From the NCBI GenBank assembly GCA_965221655.1, contig OZ244906.1, forward strand, positions 1,674,001 to 1,738,000: a stretch of 64,000 nt of DNA. The letters run 5' to 3'. Shown in pieces: positions 24,983-33,657 of this stretch. How positions within the stretch are numbered: position 1 is the first letter of the stretch; every line of letters begins with the position of its first letter. The DNA comes from Bin107 sp965221655 (GTDB lineage Bacteria; UBA8248). The notes beneath the pieces were generated by a model, which made no database searches, was not told where the DNA came from, and was given only the letters and a program-made list of their open reading frames with translations. The position numbers were made by a program, and so were the translations under genes.

Positions 24983-26083
24983 ATGAAAGCAGCCATCTTC
25001 CACGAAGTCGGCAAACCGATGACCATAGAACCCATCGAGGTGGCGCCGCCCAAGACGGGAGAAGTGCTCGTGCGCTATCGCGCGGGCGGCGTCTGCCACA
25101 GCGACCACCATGCCATGGCGGGCGTGTTTCCGGTGCCCACGCCCATCGTCATGGGCCACGAGGGGGCGGGCGTCGTGGAAGAAGTGGGGCCGGGGGTGAC
25201 CGCGCTTAAACCCGGCGACCACGTGGTCTCCGTCTGGCGCTACAGCTGCGGTGCGTGCGAGCTGTGCCTGGCGGGGCGGCCCGCCATCTGCGGCGAGGGC
25301 ATCCGCATGAGGGCCGACGGCACGCTTTCCGACGGCACCACGCGCTTCAAGATCAACGGTGAAAAAGTGCACCACTTCCTCGGCGTCTCTACCTTCAGCT
25401 CCCACTCGGTGGTGTCCGAGAAGTCCCTGCTCAAAATCCGTGAGGACATGCCGCTCGAAAAAGCGGCGGTGGTGAGTTGCGCCGTCATCACGGGCGTGGG
25501 GGCGGTGGTGAACGCCGCGAAGGTGCGCCCGGGCGAGGGCGTGGCAATTTTCGGCGCGGGCGGCGTGGGGCTCAACGCCGTGCAGGGCGCCGCACTCGTG
25601 GGGGCGGAGCCCATCATCGCGGTCGATTTGATGCAGAACAAGCTGGAGATGGCCAAAACCTTCGGCGCCACCCACGTAGTGAACTCATCGGATGAGGACG
25701 CGGTAGAAGCCATTCGGGCAATCACCAACGGCAAGGGGGCGCACCATGCCTTCGAGTTCATCGGCGTGCCCGAGGTGATGGCGACGGCGTTCTCGAGCGT
25801 GCGCACGGGCGGCACGGTGGTCGTGGTGGGCATCGCCGACGTCAAATCGAAAGTGTCTATCTCCCCCACCGCGCTCGTCACGGAAGAAAAGCGCCTCATC
25901 GGCTCGCTCTACGGCTCGTGCAACCCGCGCCTCGAAGTCCCCCGGCTCATCGACCTCTACATGGCGGGCAAGCTCAACCTCGACGATCTGCTCACCAAAG
26001 AGTGGCCAATTGAGCAGATAAACGAGGCCTACGACGCCCTGCTCAGGGGCGAGGTGGCCCGCAGCGTCGTCATCCACGGGTAG
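24983..26083 (+). CDS. zinc-dependent alcohol dehydrogenase, class III-like
   Basis: 366 residues. The catalytic zinc motif GVCHSDHH and GHEGAGVVEEVGPGV, the structural zinc motif C-x2-C-x2-C-x7-C (SCGACELCLAGRPAIC) and the nucleotide motif IFGAGGVGLNAVQGA are all intact. It resembles NAD-dependent long-chain or S-(hydroxymethyl)thiol-type dehydrogenases. The ATG at 24983 follows AGGAG. It is divergent from the thi operon and 17 bases before a small secreted protein gene. Confidence 0.88.
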   Translation: MKAAIFHEVGKPMTIEPIEVAPPKTGEVLVRYRAGGVCHSDHHAMAGVFPVPTPIVMGHEGAGVVEEVGPGVTALKPGDHVVSVWRYSCGACELCLAGRPAICGEGIRMRADGTLSDGTTRFKINGEKVHHFLGVSTFSSHSVVSEKSLLKIREDMPLEKAAVVSCAVITGVGAVVNAAKVRPGEGVAIFGAGGVGLNAVQGAALVGAEPIIAVDLMQNKLEMAKTFGATHVVNSSDEDAVEAIRAITNGKGAHHAFEFIGVPEVMATAFSSVRTGGTVVVVGIADVKSKVSISPTALVTEEKRLIGSLYGSCNPRLEVPRLIDLYMAGKLNLDDLLTKEWPIEQINEAYDALLRGEVARSVVIHG

Positions 26084-26100
26084 GCCGCTGGGAGCGAGGC

Positions 26101-26595
26101 ATGAAAACGTTGTGGGGGATATGCCTGGTGATGACGCTCGCCCTGCCCGCATCTGCGCAGGAGGCGAGCAAAGAAACAAAACGCTTCAAATTGTTCGCCG
26201 ACTGCAAGCCGATGAACCTCGTGGTGGAACGTCTGCACCCAAAGGCTTCGGAAATCGGGCTGACACGAAAGGCAATCCAAGCAGCAGTGGAAAGCCGCCT
26301 GCGCTCCGCACGCCTCTATTCCGACAAGCCGGCGCTCTATTATCTCTACGTTCGGGTGAGCCTAGTCGGTAATGCTTTTGCCTTAAGGCTGCAAATTAAG
26401 AAATTGGTTTTTGACCCTCATTTTTCGGGTTCTCCCGGTGTCGCTACTACCTGGGACAACAGCAGCATCGGTACGCACGACTCCAGTGCAGGATACATTT
26501 TATCTGGGGTATCGCAGCACATGGATGCCTTTTTGGTCGAGTTTCTGCGCGTCAACGAGGCGGCGTGCGCAAAACGCTTCGGCGGGGGAGGATAA
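26101..26595 (+). CDS. secreted protein of unknown function
   Basis: 164 residues. A clear signal peptide (MKTLWGICLVMTLALPASA, cleavage before QEASKE) marks it as periplasmic or exported. The mature part has two Cys (in DCKPMN and EAACAK) that could pair, and is less GC-rich than its neighbours. I do not recognise a family. GGGAGCG precedes the ATG, and the gene follows the dehydrogenase by 17 bases. Confidence 0.65.
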   Translation: MKTLWGICLVMTLALPASAQEASKETKRFKLFADCKPMNLVVERLHPKASEIGLTRKAIQAAVESRLRSARLYSDKPALYYLYVRVSLVGNAFALRLQIKKLVFDPHFSGSPGVATTWDNSSIGTHDSSAGYILSGVSQHMDAFLVEFLRVNEAACAKRFGGGG

Positions 26596-26654
26596 AACGT
26601 CCCCGGGGGGCCAAGGAGCCTATTCGACGTCGCAGACCAGCGGAGGAGAAGACG

Positions 26655-27293
26655 ATGGGCATCATCGACATCTCGGTTCCCGTAAGCGAAAAACTCCCCA
26701 TCTGGCCCGGCAACCCGGGGCTCTCCATGCGCTTTCACGCCACCTTCGAGGCGGGCGATGGGGTGTGCCTCACCGAAGCCACCATCGGCGTGCACAGCGG
26801 CACCCACCTCGATGCGCCCATGCACTACCTGCCAGGCGAAGGCGGCATCGAGACGCTTAAACTCGAAACCCTCATGGGTCCCGCCCGCGTGGTCGAGATA
26901 GAAAACCGCGCGTGCGTAACGGCGGAAGAACTCGCCACCAAGAACCTGGAGGGCGCGACGCGCTTGCTCGTCAAGACGCGCAACTCCGCCGATCGCTGGT
27001 GGGAAAAGCCCTACGACCCGCACTTTTGCCACATGACGCCCGAGGCCGCGCGGCTCCTGCTCGATAAGGGAATCGCCCTGCTCGGCGTGGACTACCTCTC
27101 CGTGGACGCCCCCGACACCGGCGTGCCCGTGCACATGACGCTCATGCCGCACGGGGTCGCGCTGCTTGAGGGTCTCGACCTCACGAACGCGCCCGAGGGC
27201 GATTACGAGCTCATCGCCCTGCCCGCCCTGTTTCCGGGAAGGGACGGAGCGCCTGCGCGCGCCGTCTTGCGCACCCTGACCCCTCTTGCCTGA
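26655..27293 (+). CDS. cyclase family protein (kynurenine formamidase-like)
   Basis: 212 residues with the metal motif HSGTHLDAPMHY, the hallmark of the cyclase/arylformamidase family, plus DYLSVDAPDTGVPVH in the second half. Members hydrolyse N-formylkynurenine, isatin or similar cyclic amides. GGAGGAGA precedes the ATG at 26655. No other tryptophan-degradation gene is nearby, so the substrate is open. Confidence 0.85.
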   Translation: MGIIDISVPVSEKLPIWPGNPGLSMRFHATFEAGDGVCLTEATIGVHSGTHLDAPMHYLPGEGGIETLKLETLMGPARVVEIENRACVTAEELATKNLEGATRLLVKTRNSADRWWEKPYDPHFCHMTPEAARLLLDKGIALLGVDYLSVDAPDTGVPVHMTLMPHGVALLEGLDLTNAPEGDYELIALPALFPGRDGAPARAVLRTLTPLA

Positions 27294-27347
27294 GCCGCCC
27301 TTTTCGCGAAATACTCCCGCGAACTATCACACAGGCAGAGGAGAGCG

Positions 27348-28127
27348 ATGAATACGTCCAGAGAGCAACGCGACGCCGTACAGAAGATATACAACCAGGA
27401 TTCGGACTACTACGTAACCAGCACGCCCCACGCGCGGAGCAGCTCCCTCGCCCGCTCGGCGGAAGTGCTCGCCCCCGAAGGCGGCGTGCACCTCGACGTG
27501 GCTACGGGTGCCGGGCACACCGCCTTTCAGATGGCGCCGCACTGCCGCCGCGTCATCGCCAGCGACCTGACGGCGGGTATGCTCGCCTCAGCACGCGGGC
27601 TGGCACAGGAGAAGGCTGTCGAAAACGTATCGTTCCTGCGCACCGACGCCGAGCACCTCTCTCTGCTGGATGAGTCGCTCGATTCGGTTTCGGTGCGCAT
27701 CGCCCCGCATCACTTCCCCGACGTCGCCGCCTCGATGCGCGAGATGCTGCGCGTGCTCAAGCCCGGCGGGCGGCTCGTCTACATCGACAACATCGCCCCC
27801 GAAGAGCCGAAGGAGCAGGAGAGCTACAACGATTTCGAGCGCCTGCGCGACCCGAGCCACAACCGCTGCGACAGTCTGCCCGGCCTGGTGGAGATGCTCG
27901 AGACGGCGGGGTTTCGCGTCCTCTACTCCGAAACCCTGCGCAAGAAGATGGTGCTCTCCGAGTGGGTGCGGCGCCCCCACTTGAGCGACGCGGACAAGGC
28001 GGCGCTTCGCGCCTATCTCGAAAACGCCTCGCCCGCCATCTCCTACTGGCTCGACCCGCGCGAGGAGGAGGGCGCCTACGTCTTCGACGAGCGCGAGGCC
28101 GTCATCCTCGCCGAACGCCCCGCATGA
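27348..28127 (+). CDS. class I SAM-dependent methyltransferase (YcgJ/UbiE-like)
   Basis: 259 residues. The SAM-binding motif I is HLDVATGAGHTAF, then ASDLTAGML and the APHHFPDV segment typical of YcgJ-type enzymes; MLRVLKPGGRLVYIDN is the post-core motif. GAGGAGAG precedes the ATG. It overlaps bioA by 4 bases (ATGA), so the two are translationally coupled. A malonyl-ACP methyltransferase (BioC-like) role is suggested only by that linkage. Confidence 0.8.
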   Translation: MNTSREQRDAVQKIYNQDSDYYVTSTPHARSSSLARSAEVLAPEGGVHLDVATGAGHTAFQMAPHCRRVIASDLTAGMLASARGLAQEKAVENVSFLRTDAEHLSLLDESLDSVSVRIAPHHFPDVAASMREMLRVLKPGGRLVYIDNIAPEEPKEQESYNDFERLRDPSHNRCDSLPGLVEMLETAGFRVLYSETLRKKMVLSEWVRRPHLSDADKAALRAYLENASPAISYWLDPREEEGAYVFDEREAVILAERPA

Positions 28128-29503
28128 GCAACGACGAGGCCGAACGCCTGGCGCGGCTCGCAGCCGCGGACAAAAAACACCTCTGGCACCCCTTCACCCC
28201 CATGGACGAATGGGAGGCGGAAAGTCCGCCCCTCGTCATAGAGCGCGCCGAGGGCGCCTACCTTATCGACGCGCTGGGCAGGCGCTATCTCGACGGCGTC
28301 TCCTCCCTGTGGGTAAACCTCCACGGGCACCGAAAAACACAAATCGACGAGGCCGTGCGGGCACAGCTCGCGCGCGTCGCCCACACCACGCAGTTGGGCA
28401 TGACGAACCCCGCCGCCATCGCACTTGCGGAGAAGCTCACGAAAATTGCACCGTCGGGCCTCACCCGCGTCTTTTATTCGGACGCAGGCGCCACGGCGGT
28501 CGAAGTCGCCCTGAAGATGGCCTTTCAGTACCAAAAACAGCGCAAGGACCCCCAACCGGGCAAGGAGGGTTTTCTCACGCTCGAACTCGCCTACCACGGC
28601 GACACCCTCGGTGCGGTATCACTCGGCGGAATCGACCTCTTCCACCAGACGTTCGCCCCCTTGTTGTTTCGCACCATGCGGGCGCAGACGCCCTATTGCC
28701 TGTGGTGCCCGCTGGGGGCGGAGCGCCCGCCCTGCGCGGTGTGCGCGGGCGAGGAGATAGTGCGCCAAATACGCGAGAACGCCCGGCATCTGGCGGCGGT
28801 GGTTCTCGAGCCGATGGTGCAGGGAGCGGCGGGGATGATCGTCCAGCCCCCCGGCTTTTTGGCCAGGGTCCGCCAGGCGTGCACGGAAAACGACGTGCTC
28901 CTCGTCGCCGACGAGGTGGCGACGGGCTTCGGGCGCACGGGGCCAATGTTCGCCTGCGAGCACGAGGGAGTGGCGCCCGACGTCCTTTGCCTCGCCAAGG
29001 GTCTGACGGGCGGCTACCTGCCGCTGGCGGCGACGCTGGCCACCGAGGAGATATTCGACGCCTTTCGGGGCCCACCCGAGACGGGCCGCACCTTCTTCCA
29101 CGGCCATTCCTACACGGGCAACCCGCTGGGCTGTGCCGCCGCGCTGGCGAACCTCGAGGTTTTCGAGCGCGAGAGCACCATCGAGCAAAACGGCCCGAAA
29201 ATCGCGCTCCTGTGGAGCGAACTCGAACGCCTCGCCCACTCCCCGCACGTGGGCGAGGTACGCGGGCTGGGCTGGATGGTGGGCGTGGAACTCCTCAAGA
29301 ACAAGGAGACGAAAGAACCCTACACGCCCGCGGAGCGCATGGGGCGCAGGGTCATCCTCGCGGCAAGAAAGCGCGGCCTCGCCGTTCGGCCCCTGGGCGA
29401 CGTGGTCGTCCTCATGCCGCCTTATTGCGTGACGAACGAAGAAATCGTCTGGATGGTGCGCGTGCTGGAAGAAGCGATAGAAGAGGCCTGCGCCCCCACC
29501 TAG
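28124..29503 (+). CDS. bioA: adenosylmethionine-8-amino-7-oxononanoate aminotransferase
   Basis: 459 residues. A PLP-dependent class III aminotransferase that makes 7,8-diaminopelargonate in biotin synthesis. HLWHPFTPMDEW at the N-terminus, SSLWVNLHGH, the PLP lysine in CLAKGLTGGYLPLAA and FFHGHSYTGNPLGCAAA are characteristic of BioA. Its ATG overlaps the stop of the methyltransferase. Its stop overlaps that of the convergent GerMN gene (CTAG). Confidence 0.92.
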   Translation: MSNDEAERLARLAAADKKHLWHPFTPMDEWEAESPPLVIERAEGAYLIDALGRRYLDGVSSLWVNLHGHRKTQIDEAVRAQLARVAHTTQLGMTNPAAIALAEKLTKIAPSGLTRVFYSDAGATAVEVALKMAFQYQKQRKDPQPGKEGFLTLELAYHGDTLGAVSLGGIDLFHQTFAPLLFRTMRAQTPYCLWCPLGAERPPCAVCAGEEIVRQIRENARHLAAVVLEPMVQGAAGMIVQPPGFLARVRQACTENDVLLVADEVATGFGRTGPMFACEHEGVAPDVLCLAKGLTGGYLPLAATLATEEIFDAFRGPPETGRTFFHGHSYTGNPLGCAAALANLEVFERESTIEQNGPKIALLWSELERLAHSPHVGEVRGLGWMVGVELLKNKETKEPYTPAERMGRRVILAARKRGLAVRPLGDVVVLMPPYCVTNEEIVWMVRVLEEAIEEACAPT

Positions 29504-30258
29504 GGCGATTGTTTCGGCGCGCCGACCGGAGCATCCGCCTCTTCTTTCGGCACGCCCACGGCCTCCACGGGTCCGCCGCCCACCGGCGGGAGGTTTTCTT
29601 TCGGCAGCCCCACCGCGGCCGGGGGAGCGTCTTGCTGCGCGCTCGGCGAGGGTGCCGGAGGCGCCGTGTCGACGCGCGGGGGCGGGCGTTTCGATATCCA
29701 CTCCTCGCGCAGCCCCAGCGGCCCCGTGAGGGCAAGCGCACCCGCGACGCTCTGCGCCTCCTGGCCCTCGATGAGCAGCACCACGCGCTCGAACACGCCC
29801 GGGAAATTCGCGACGACCGTGGCGGCCACGCCGTAGGCGGTTATCGATTCCGCCCAGACGCCGCCGGGGTGGGCGTCCCGAAAGGTCTTGTCGAAATCGA
29901 CGTAGGCCACCTTGCCCGCTCCGGGAAACGCGACGCGCAGCTTCGTCCCCCGGGGGAGGATGGGTGCGTAGCCCTCCTCCCGCGGTCCTGCCAGCAGAGC
30001 TTCCAGCAGGTTGCGCAGGGTCTCCACGTCGTCTTCTCCGGTTTCGACTTCGGCCCTGTAGGGTAGGAGGAGGTCTCCTTCCGCGTCCGCGAAATACAGC
30101 GTCTTCGGCGCAGTGGGAACCGCGGCTTCTTGCTCCGCGGGGCCGAAGGCCGCTTCGCGCCCCCGATCGAGCAGGTCCAAAACGGCGTCCTGAAAAATCC
30201 AGACGAGCGCGCCGCTGAGCAGAACGAGAACGAGGGCGGGGGTGATTTTGCGCAACAC
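29500..30258 (-). CDS. GerMN domain-containing membrane-anchored protein
   Basis: 252 residues. An N-terminal transmembrane anchor (TPALVLVLLSGALVWIF) is followed by a GerMN domain (about residues 50-165: TLYFADAEGDLLLPYRAEV, then FRDAHPGGVWAESITAYGVA). The C-terminus is a Pro/Ala-rich, disordered tail. GerMN domains occur in cell-wall-related proteins, often next to N-acetylmuramoyl-L-alanine amidases, as here. The GTG at 30258 lies one base after the amidase stop. Confidence 0.8.
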   Translation of the reverse strand: MLRKITPALVLVLLSGALVWIFQDAVLDLLDRGREAAFGPAEQEAAVPTAPKTLYFADAEGDLLLPYRAEVETGEDDVETLRNLLEALLAGPREEGYAPILPRGTKLRVAFPGAGKVAYVDFDKTFRDAHPGGVWAESITAYGVAATVVANFPGVFERVVLLIEGQEAQSVAGALALTGPLGLREEWISKRPPPRVDTAPPAPSPSAQQDAPPAAVGLPKENLPPVGGGPVEAVGVPKEEADAPVGAPKQSP

Positions 30259-30259
30259 G

Positions 30260-31099
30260 CTAGTCGGTCTCCCCTGGTGGCGTCTGGGCAACCGGCGCGG
30301 CGTCTCCCTCAGGCGTTTCGGATTCCCCCGGCGTTTCGGGCTGCGGCGCGGGCGGAGGCGGCACCTCCTCGGGCAGCCCCGCGAACTTCCATATCTCCTG
30401 CACGACGGCAACGACGTAGGGGTCTTCTTCCCCCACCTCCGAGAGGCGCGCCTCGTCCTCGGGCGTGGAGATGACGCCCAGGCTTAAGTAAACGGAGGGC
30501 ATCTGCACGCCTTCGAGATTGCGCACGGCGAGGATGCGAAGGGGGGGCTTCTCCCCGGGGCGGATGGCGGTGAAGCGCCTTTGCAAACCTAAGGCGAAGC
30601 GTCGGTTCGACGCCAGGTGCACGTTCTGGCTCCGCTGCCACCGAAAGGCGACCGCCTGCGGAGGTTCACCCTCCACGCGCGGCGGTCTGCGCGGAGCCGC
30701 CACGACGACGAGCGGGCCGCGCGCACCGGGCCGCCAGGAGGCGTCCGCGTGCAGGGAGAGGAACAAGGAGGCGGCATTGTAGTTCGCCACGGCGGCGCGC
30801 TGGACGGGGGTCATCTCCTTGTCGGTCTCGCGCGTGAGCACCACCTTCACCTCGGGCCGCCGCGAGAGAAGGGCGGCCATCAGCTGTGCCGCGCGGAGGG
30901 TGAAGTTCTTCTCGAGCACGAGCGCACCGCGGCTGCCCGCGTCGCGCCCTCCGTGGGCGGGGTCGATCACCACGACGAAGGGTGCTGACGCCGTGGGGCC
31001 ATCCGCACCCTCGCGCGCGGGGGCCGCCGGCGCGTTCGCGCACAGGGCTGCAAGCAACCCCGCGGCCACCACCATGATGAGAATCGAATGCCTGCGCAA
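30260..31099 (-). CDS. N-acetylmuramoyl-L-alanine amidase-like protein, catalytic Glu apparently replaced
   Basis: 279 residues. The signal peptide or anchor (residues 6-25) is followed by an Amidase_3 domain. The zinc ligands are visible: His in IDPAHGGRD, Glu in VLEKN, His in LFLSLHADA. The late catalytic Glu, normally in a VEVGF-SNPEE context, falls in VYLSLGVISTPEDE, where Ser stands at that place. The protein may be inactive or a regulator. The C-terminal 45 residues are Pro/Glu-rich. TTG at 31099 behind GGAGGAGAGG is the likely start. Operon with the GerMN gene. Confidence 0.78.
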   Translation of the reverse strand: MRRHSILIMVVAAGLLAALCANAPAAPAREGADGPTASAPFVVVIDPAHGGRDAGSRGALVLEKNFTLRAAQLMAALLSRRPEVKVVLTRETDKEMTPVQRAAVANYNAASLFLSLHADASWRPGARGPLVVVAAPRRPPRVEGEPPQAVAFRWQRSQNVHLASNRRFALGLQRRFTAIRPGEKPPLRILAVRNLEGVQMPSVYLSLGVISTPEDEARLSEVGEEDPYVVAVVQEIWKFAGLPEEVPPPPAPQPETPGESETPEGDAAPVAQTPPGETD

Positions 31100-31282
31100 G
31101 TCCTCTCCTCCCCCGCCCAAACTATCACTTCGCACGGGGCGAGACCAACCCGCACACCCGCGGCCGCAAGCAGCAGCACACCGGCAGGGCACACGGTCGC
31201 GAACGCGCGCGCGCCTTGCGCGGCAGACGAATTTCCCTGAACATGGGAGCACTTCGATACCGCTTGCGCGGGAGGATGAGAC

Positions 31283-31561
31283 GTGTGGAGCGACGAGGCA
31301 CCCCAGGGGGTACGAGGCTCGTCCGACCTGCGGTGCATCGCCACGGTGGGCGGGCAGATGGAGGCTCTCGTCCTAAAGAGCAGGCTCGAGGCCGAGCGCA
31401 TTCCGGTGCACCTGAGCTACGACTCGGCGGGCTCGCTCTACGGCTTCAGCCACACGAACCTGGGCGCGGTGCACGTCATGGTTCCCGAAGCCTTTGAGGA
31501 GGCAGCCCTCCTCGTCTGCCGCAAGACAGGGAACAACCCGCCCCATGAAGCGCAACCCTGA
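31283..31561 (+). CDS. DUF2007-type small protein
   Basis: 92 residues. CIATVGGQMEALVLKSRLEA and IPVHLSYDSAGSLYGF, then VHVMVPEAFEEAALLV, match the DUF2007 family (putative signal transducers of PII-like fold; function unknown). The GTG at 31283 has GGGAGGA upstream. It precedes pyrE by 18 bases and is likely cotranscribed with it. Confidence 0.75.
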   Translation: MWSDEAPQGVRGSSDLRCIATVGGQMEALVLKSRLEAERIPVHLSYDSAGSLYGFSHTNLGAVHVMVPEAFEEAALLVCRKTGNNPPHEAQP

Positions 31562-31579
31562 ACGGAGAGAGTCTCCTCG

Positions 31580-32143
31580 ATGACGAACGACTCCGCCGAC
31601 CTCGAAGCCCTCCGGCGGCTTCTGGTCGAGAAATCCTACGAGAAGCGCACGGTGACGCTCACCTCGGGCAAGGTGAGCGATTTTTACGTCGATTGCCGCC
31701 AGGTCACCCTCCACGGAGAGGGTGCGCGGCTCGTGGGCCGGGTCATTTTCGGGCGCATCGCCCCAAGCGACGTCCACGCGGTGGGCGGCCCCACCCTGGG
31801 GGCGGACCCGATGGTGACGGCCGTCTCGATGACGGCGGCCCTCGCGGGCCGCGACGTGCCCGCCTTCATCATCCGCAAGGCCGAAAAAGGCCACGGAATG
31901 CAAAACCGCATCGAGGGGGCGGGCAACTTGAAGCCCGGAATGCGGGTCGCCATCGTCGAGGACGTGGTGACCACGGCGTCCTCCACCTTCACGGCCATCG
32001 ACGCGGCAACGGCGGCGGGGCTCGAGGTCGTCCACGTCGTCTGCCTCGTGGACAGGGAAGAGGGAGGCCGCGAAAACCTCGCCGCGCGCGGCTACGCCCT
32101 CGACGCCGTCTTCACCAAAACGAGCCTGCTCGAAGGGGTGTGA
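31580..32143 (+). CDS. pyrE: orotate phosphoribosyltransferase
   Basis: 187 residues. It makes OMP from orotate and PRPP in pyrimidine synthesis. The orotate-side TLTSGKVSDFYVDCR segment, the lysines in IRKAEKGHG and the PRPP motif VAIVEDVVTTASS are complete. AACGGAGAGAG precedes the ATG. Confidence 0.94.
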   Translation: MTNDSADLEALRRLLVEKSYEKRTVTLTSGKVSDFYVDCRQVTLHGEGARLVGRVIFGRIAPSDVHAVGGPTLGADPMVTAVSMTAALAGRDVPAFIIRKAEKGHGMQNRIEGAGNLKPGMRVAIVEDVVTTASSTFTAIDAATAAGLEVVHVVCLVDREEGGRENLAARGYALDAVFTKTSLLEGV

Positions 32144-32202
32144 GGGGGGTACTCCCGTTCCCGCACGCCCGCCCGATTTCCGCCGAAAAGGACGCACAGC
32201 GC

Positions 32203-32850
32203 ATGACACCCACGACGAACGAGGCGGGAACGAGCCAAAACGCGGCCTCCGCGTGTTCGCTGCCCGAACCCCACGCCTCCACGTTCCAGCGTATCCTGAA
32301 CGAGATTGCGGGTCGGTACAAAAAGTGCATCATGAACAACGTGTATCGCTCGAACTACGTTGAGGGTTTGGTCGCCATTACTCTCGGAGAGGATTGGGAG
32401 CTTACCGCTACGACCTGGGACTGGGCGTCATGGGATTGCGAACACACCTCGGGGGTCAGGCTCGAGGTCAAACAGGCCGCGAAAAGGCAGTCGTGGGACG
32501 AGGGTGAATCCACACCGCCGCGCGCTCCCCGCTTCGACATCGCGCCCCGCACCGGATATTGGTCTCGAGAAGGAAACCAATGGGTGGCCGAGCCGGGCCG
32601 ACCGGCGCACATCTACGTTTTCGCCTGGCACGGAAAGGACGATAAACACGCCAATCACCGGGATCCCCGGCAATGGCATTTCTTCGTCGTGAAAAAGGAA
32701 GACCTGCCCGACGCGCAAAAGAGCATCGGGTTGGCGGGCCTCGAAAAAATCGCATCCCCGTGCTCTATCGAAGAGCTAAAGCGCGCGGTCGAGAATTTCA
32801 TGCCAGGCGAATCGGGGAAGGACAACCACTCCCCCACCGCCTCGGCCTGA
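32203..32850 (+). CDS. uncharacterised PD-(D/E)xK nuclease-like protein
   Basis: 215 residues. Around residues 65-90 it reads TTWDWASWDCEHTSGVRLEVKQAAK: an Asp followed at the right distance by E-x-K, as in restriction-type nucleases. PRFDIAPRTGYW, HIYVFAWHGKDDKHANH and RQWHFFVVKKEDL follow; I have seen this arrangement in a family of hypothetical proteins found in many phyla. No methyltransferase of DNA type lies beside it. AAGGA precedes the ATG at 32203. Its AT content is slightly higher than that of pyrE. Confidence 0.62.
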   Translation: MTPTTNEAGTSQNAASACSLPEPHASTFQRILNEIAGRYKKCIMNNVYRSNYVEGLVAITLGEDWELTATTWDWASWDCEHTSGVRLEVKQAAKRQSWDEGESTPPRAPRFDIAPRTGYWSREGNQWVAEPGRPAHIYVFAWHGKDDKHANHRDPRQWHFFVVKKEDLPDAQKSIGLAGLEKIASPCSIEELKRAVENFMPGESGKDNHSPTASA

Positions 32851-32880
32851 CGCGGCACGCCGGCGGCGGGCGATAAACGC

Positions 32881-33483
32881 TTACTCCGCCTTCTCCCAAT
32901 ACAGCCAAAGTCCGTGCTCGGCGCGGATGCGCCAGGTGGGAAGGCCTGCGTTTTCTGCGATAGCGCGCACCTCGGCGCGCGAGAGGCGCCGCTTGCCCAG
33001 GCGGTCGTTCAACGCGCGCGCCTCGGGCAGGAGCGATTCGATGAGGGCGTCGGGCGCACCCGCGCCGAAGCCGCCCCCGTGCGCACCCAGGCCGCCGGGA
33101 CGCAGGACGCGGTTCATCTCGGAGAGAATTTTCTCCTGCCCGTCCCAGAAGAAAAGCCCCCCGCGGAAGACGACCAGGTCGAAGCACTCCGCCTCAAAGG
33201 GCAGGCGATACTTGTCGAGCGGTGCGACGCGCACGCGCGCGGCCATGCACGCCGTGCGTATCGTCTTGGCGAGGTAGTCGTTCAGGGCTTGCACGTCGTC
33301 CCCGCAGACGAAGCGCATGGCGGGGCAGCGTTCGGCGAGGGCCAGGGCCACGCCCGGGCCGTAGGGGCCGATTTCGAGAACCTCGCCCGCGTCGCGTCCG
33401 TATTCGGCGTGAATCTCCGCCGCCGCGTAAGGGTAGAAGGGCGCGAAATGGGCGTTCACGGCGCGAACCAGGTCGATGTCCAT
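32881..33483 (-). CDS. class I SAM-dependent methyltransferase
   Basis: 200 residues. Motif I is VLEIGPYGPGVALALAE, the acidic residue that holds SAM ribose is in FVCGDDV, and MNRVLRPGGLGAHGGG is the post-core motif. It belongs to the Methyltransf_11 type. FYPYAAAEIHAEYG before motif I is typical of small-molecule methylases in radical or anaerobic pathways, but no substrate can be named. Divergent from the selenoprotein operon. Confidence 0.78.
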   Translation of the reverse strand: MDIDLVRAVNAHFAPFYPYAAAEIHAEYGRDAGEVLEIGPYGPGVALALAERCPAMRFVCGDDVQALNDYLAKTIRTACMAARVRVAPLDKYRLPFEAECFDLVVFRGGLFFWDGQEKILSEMNRVLRPGGLGAHGGGFGAGAPDALIESLLPEARALNDRLGKRRLSRAEVRAIAENAGLPTWRIRAEHGLWLYWEKAE

Positions 33484-33592
33484 GGGTCGGTATTCCTCTC
33501 CGTACCGAGGCGAACCAAGCGCCGCCCAGGCGTTGATGGCGTTTGGGGTTTATAAAGTCCGCACGGGGCGGGCGCAACCGCGCGGCCGCGTC

Positions 33593-33621
33593 TTTGCAAA
33601 CCCACCCCGCTGCGATATTCT
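33593..33621 (+). promoter_or_regulatory. weak putative promoter of the selenoprotein operon
   Basis: TTTGCA, 17 bases, TATTCT, about 37 bases before the ATG at 33658. Only a moderate match. Confidence 0.3.
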
Positions 33622-33657
33622 CCCGACGACAAACCACATCCCAACACAGGAGACCCC

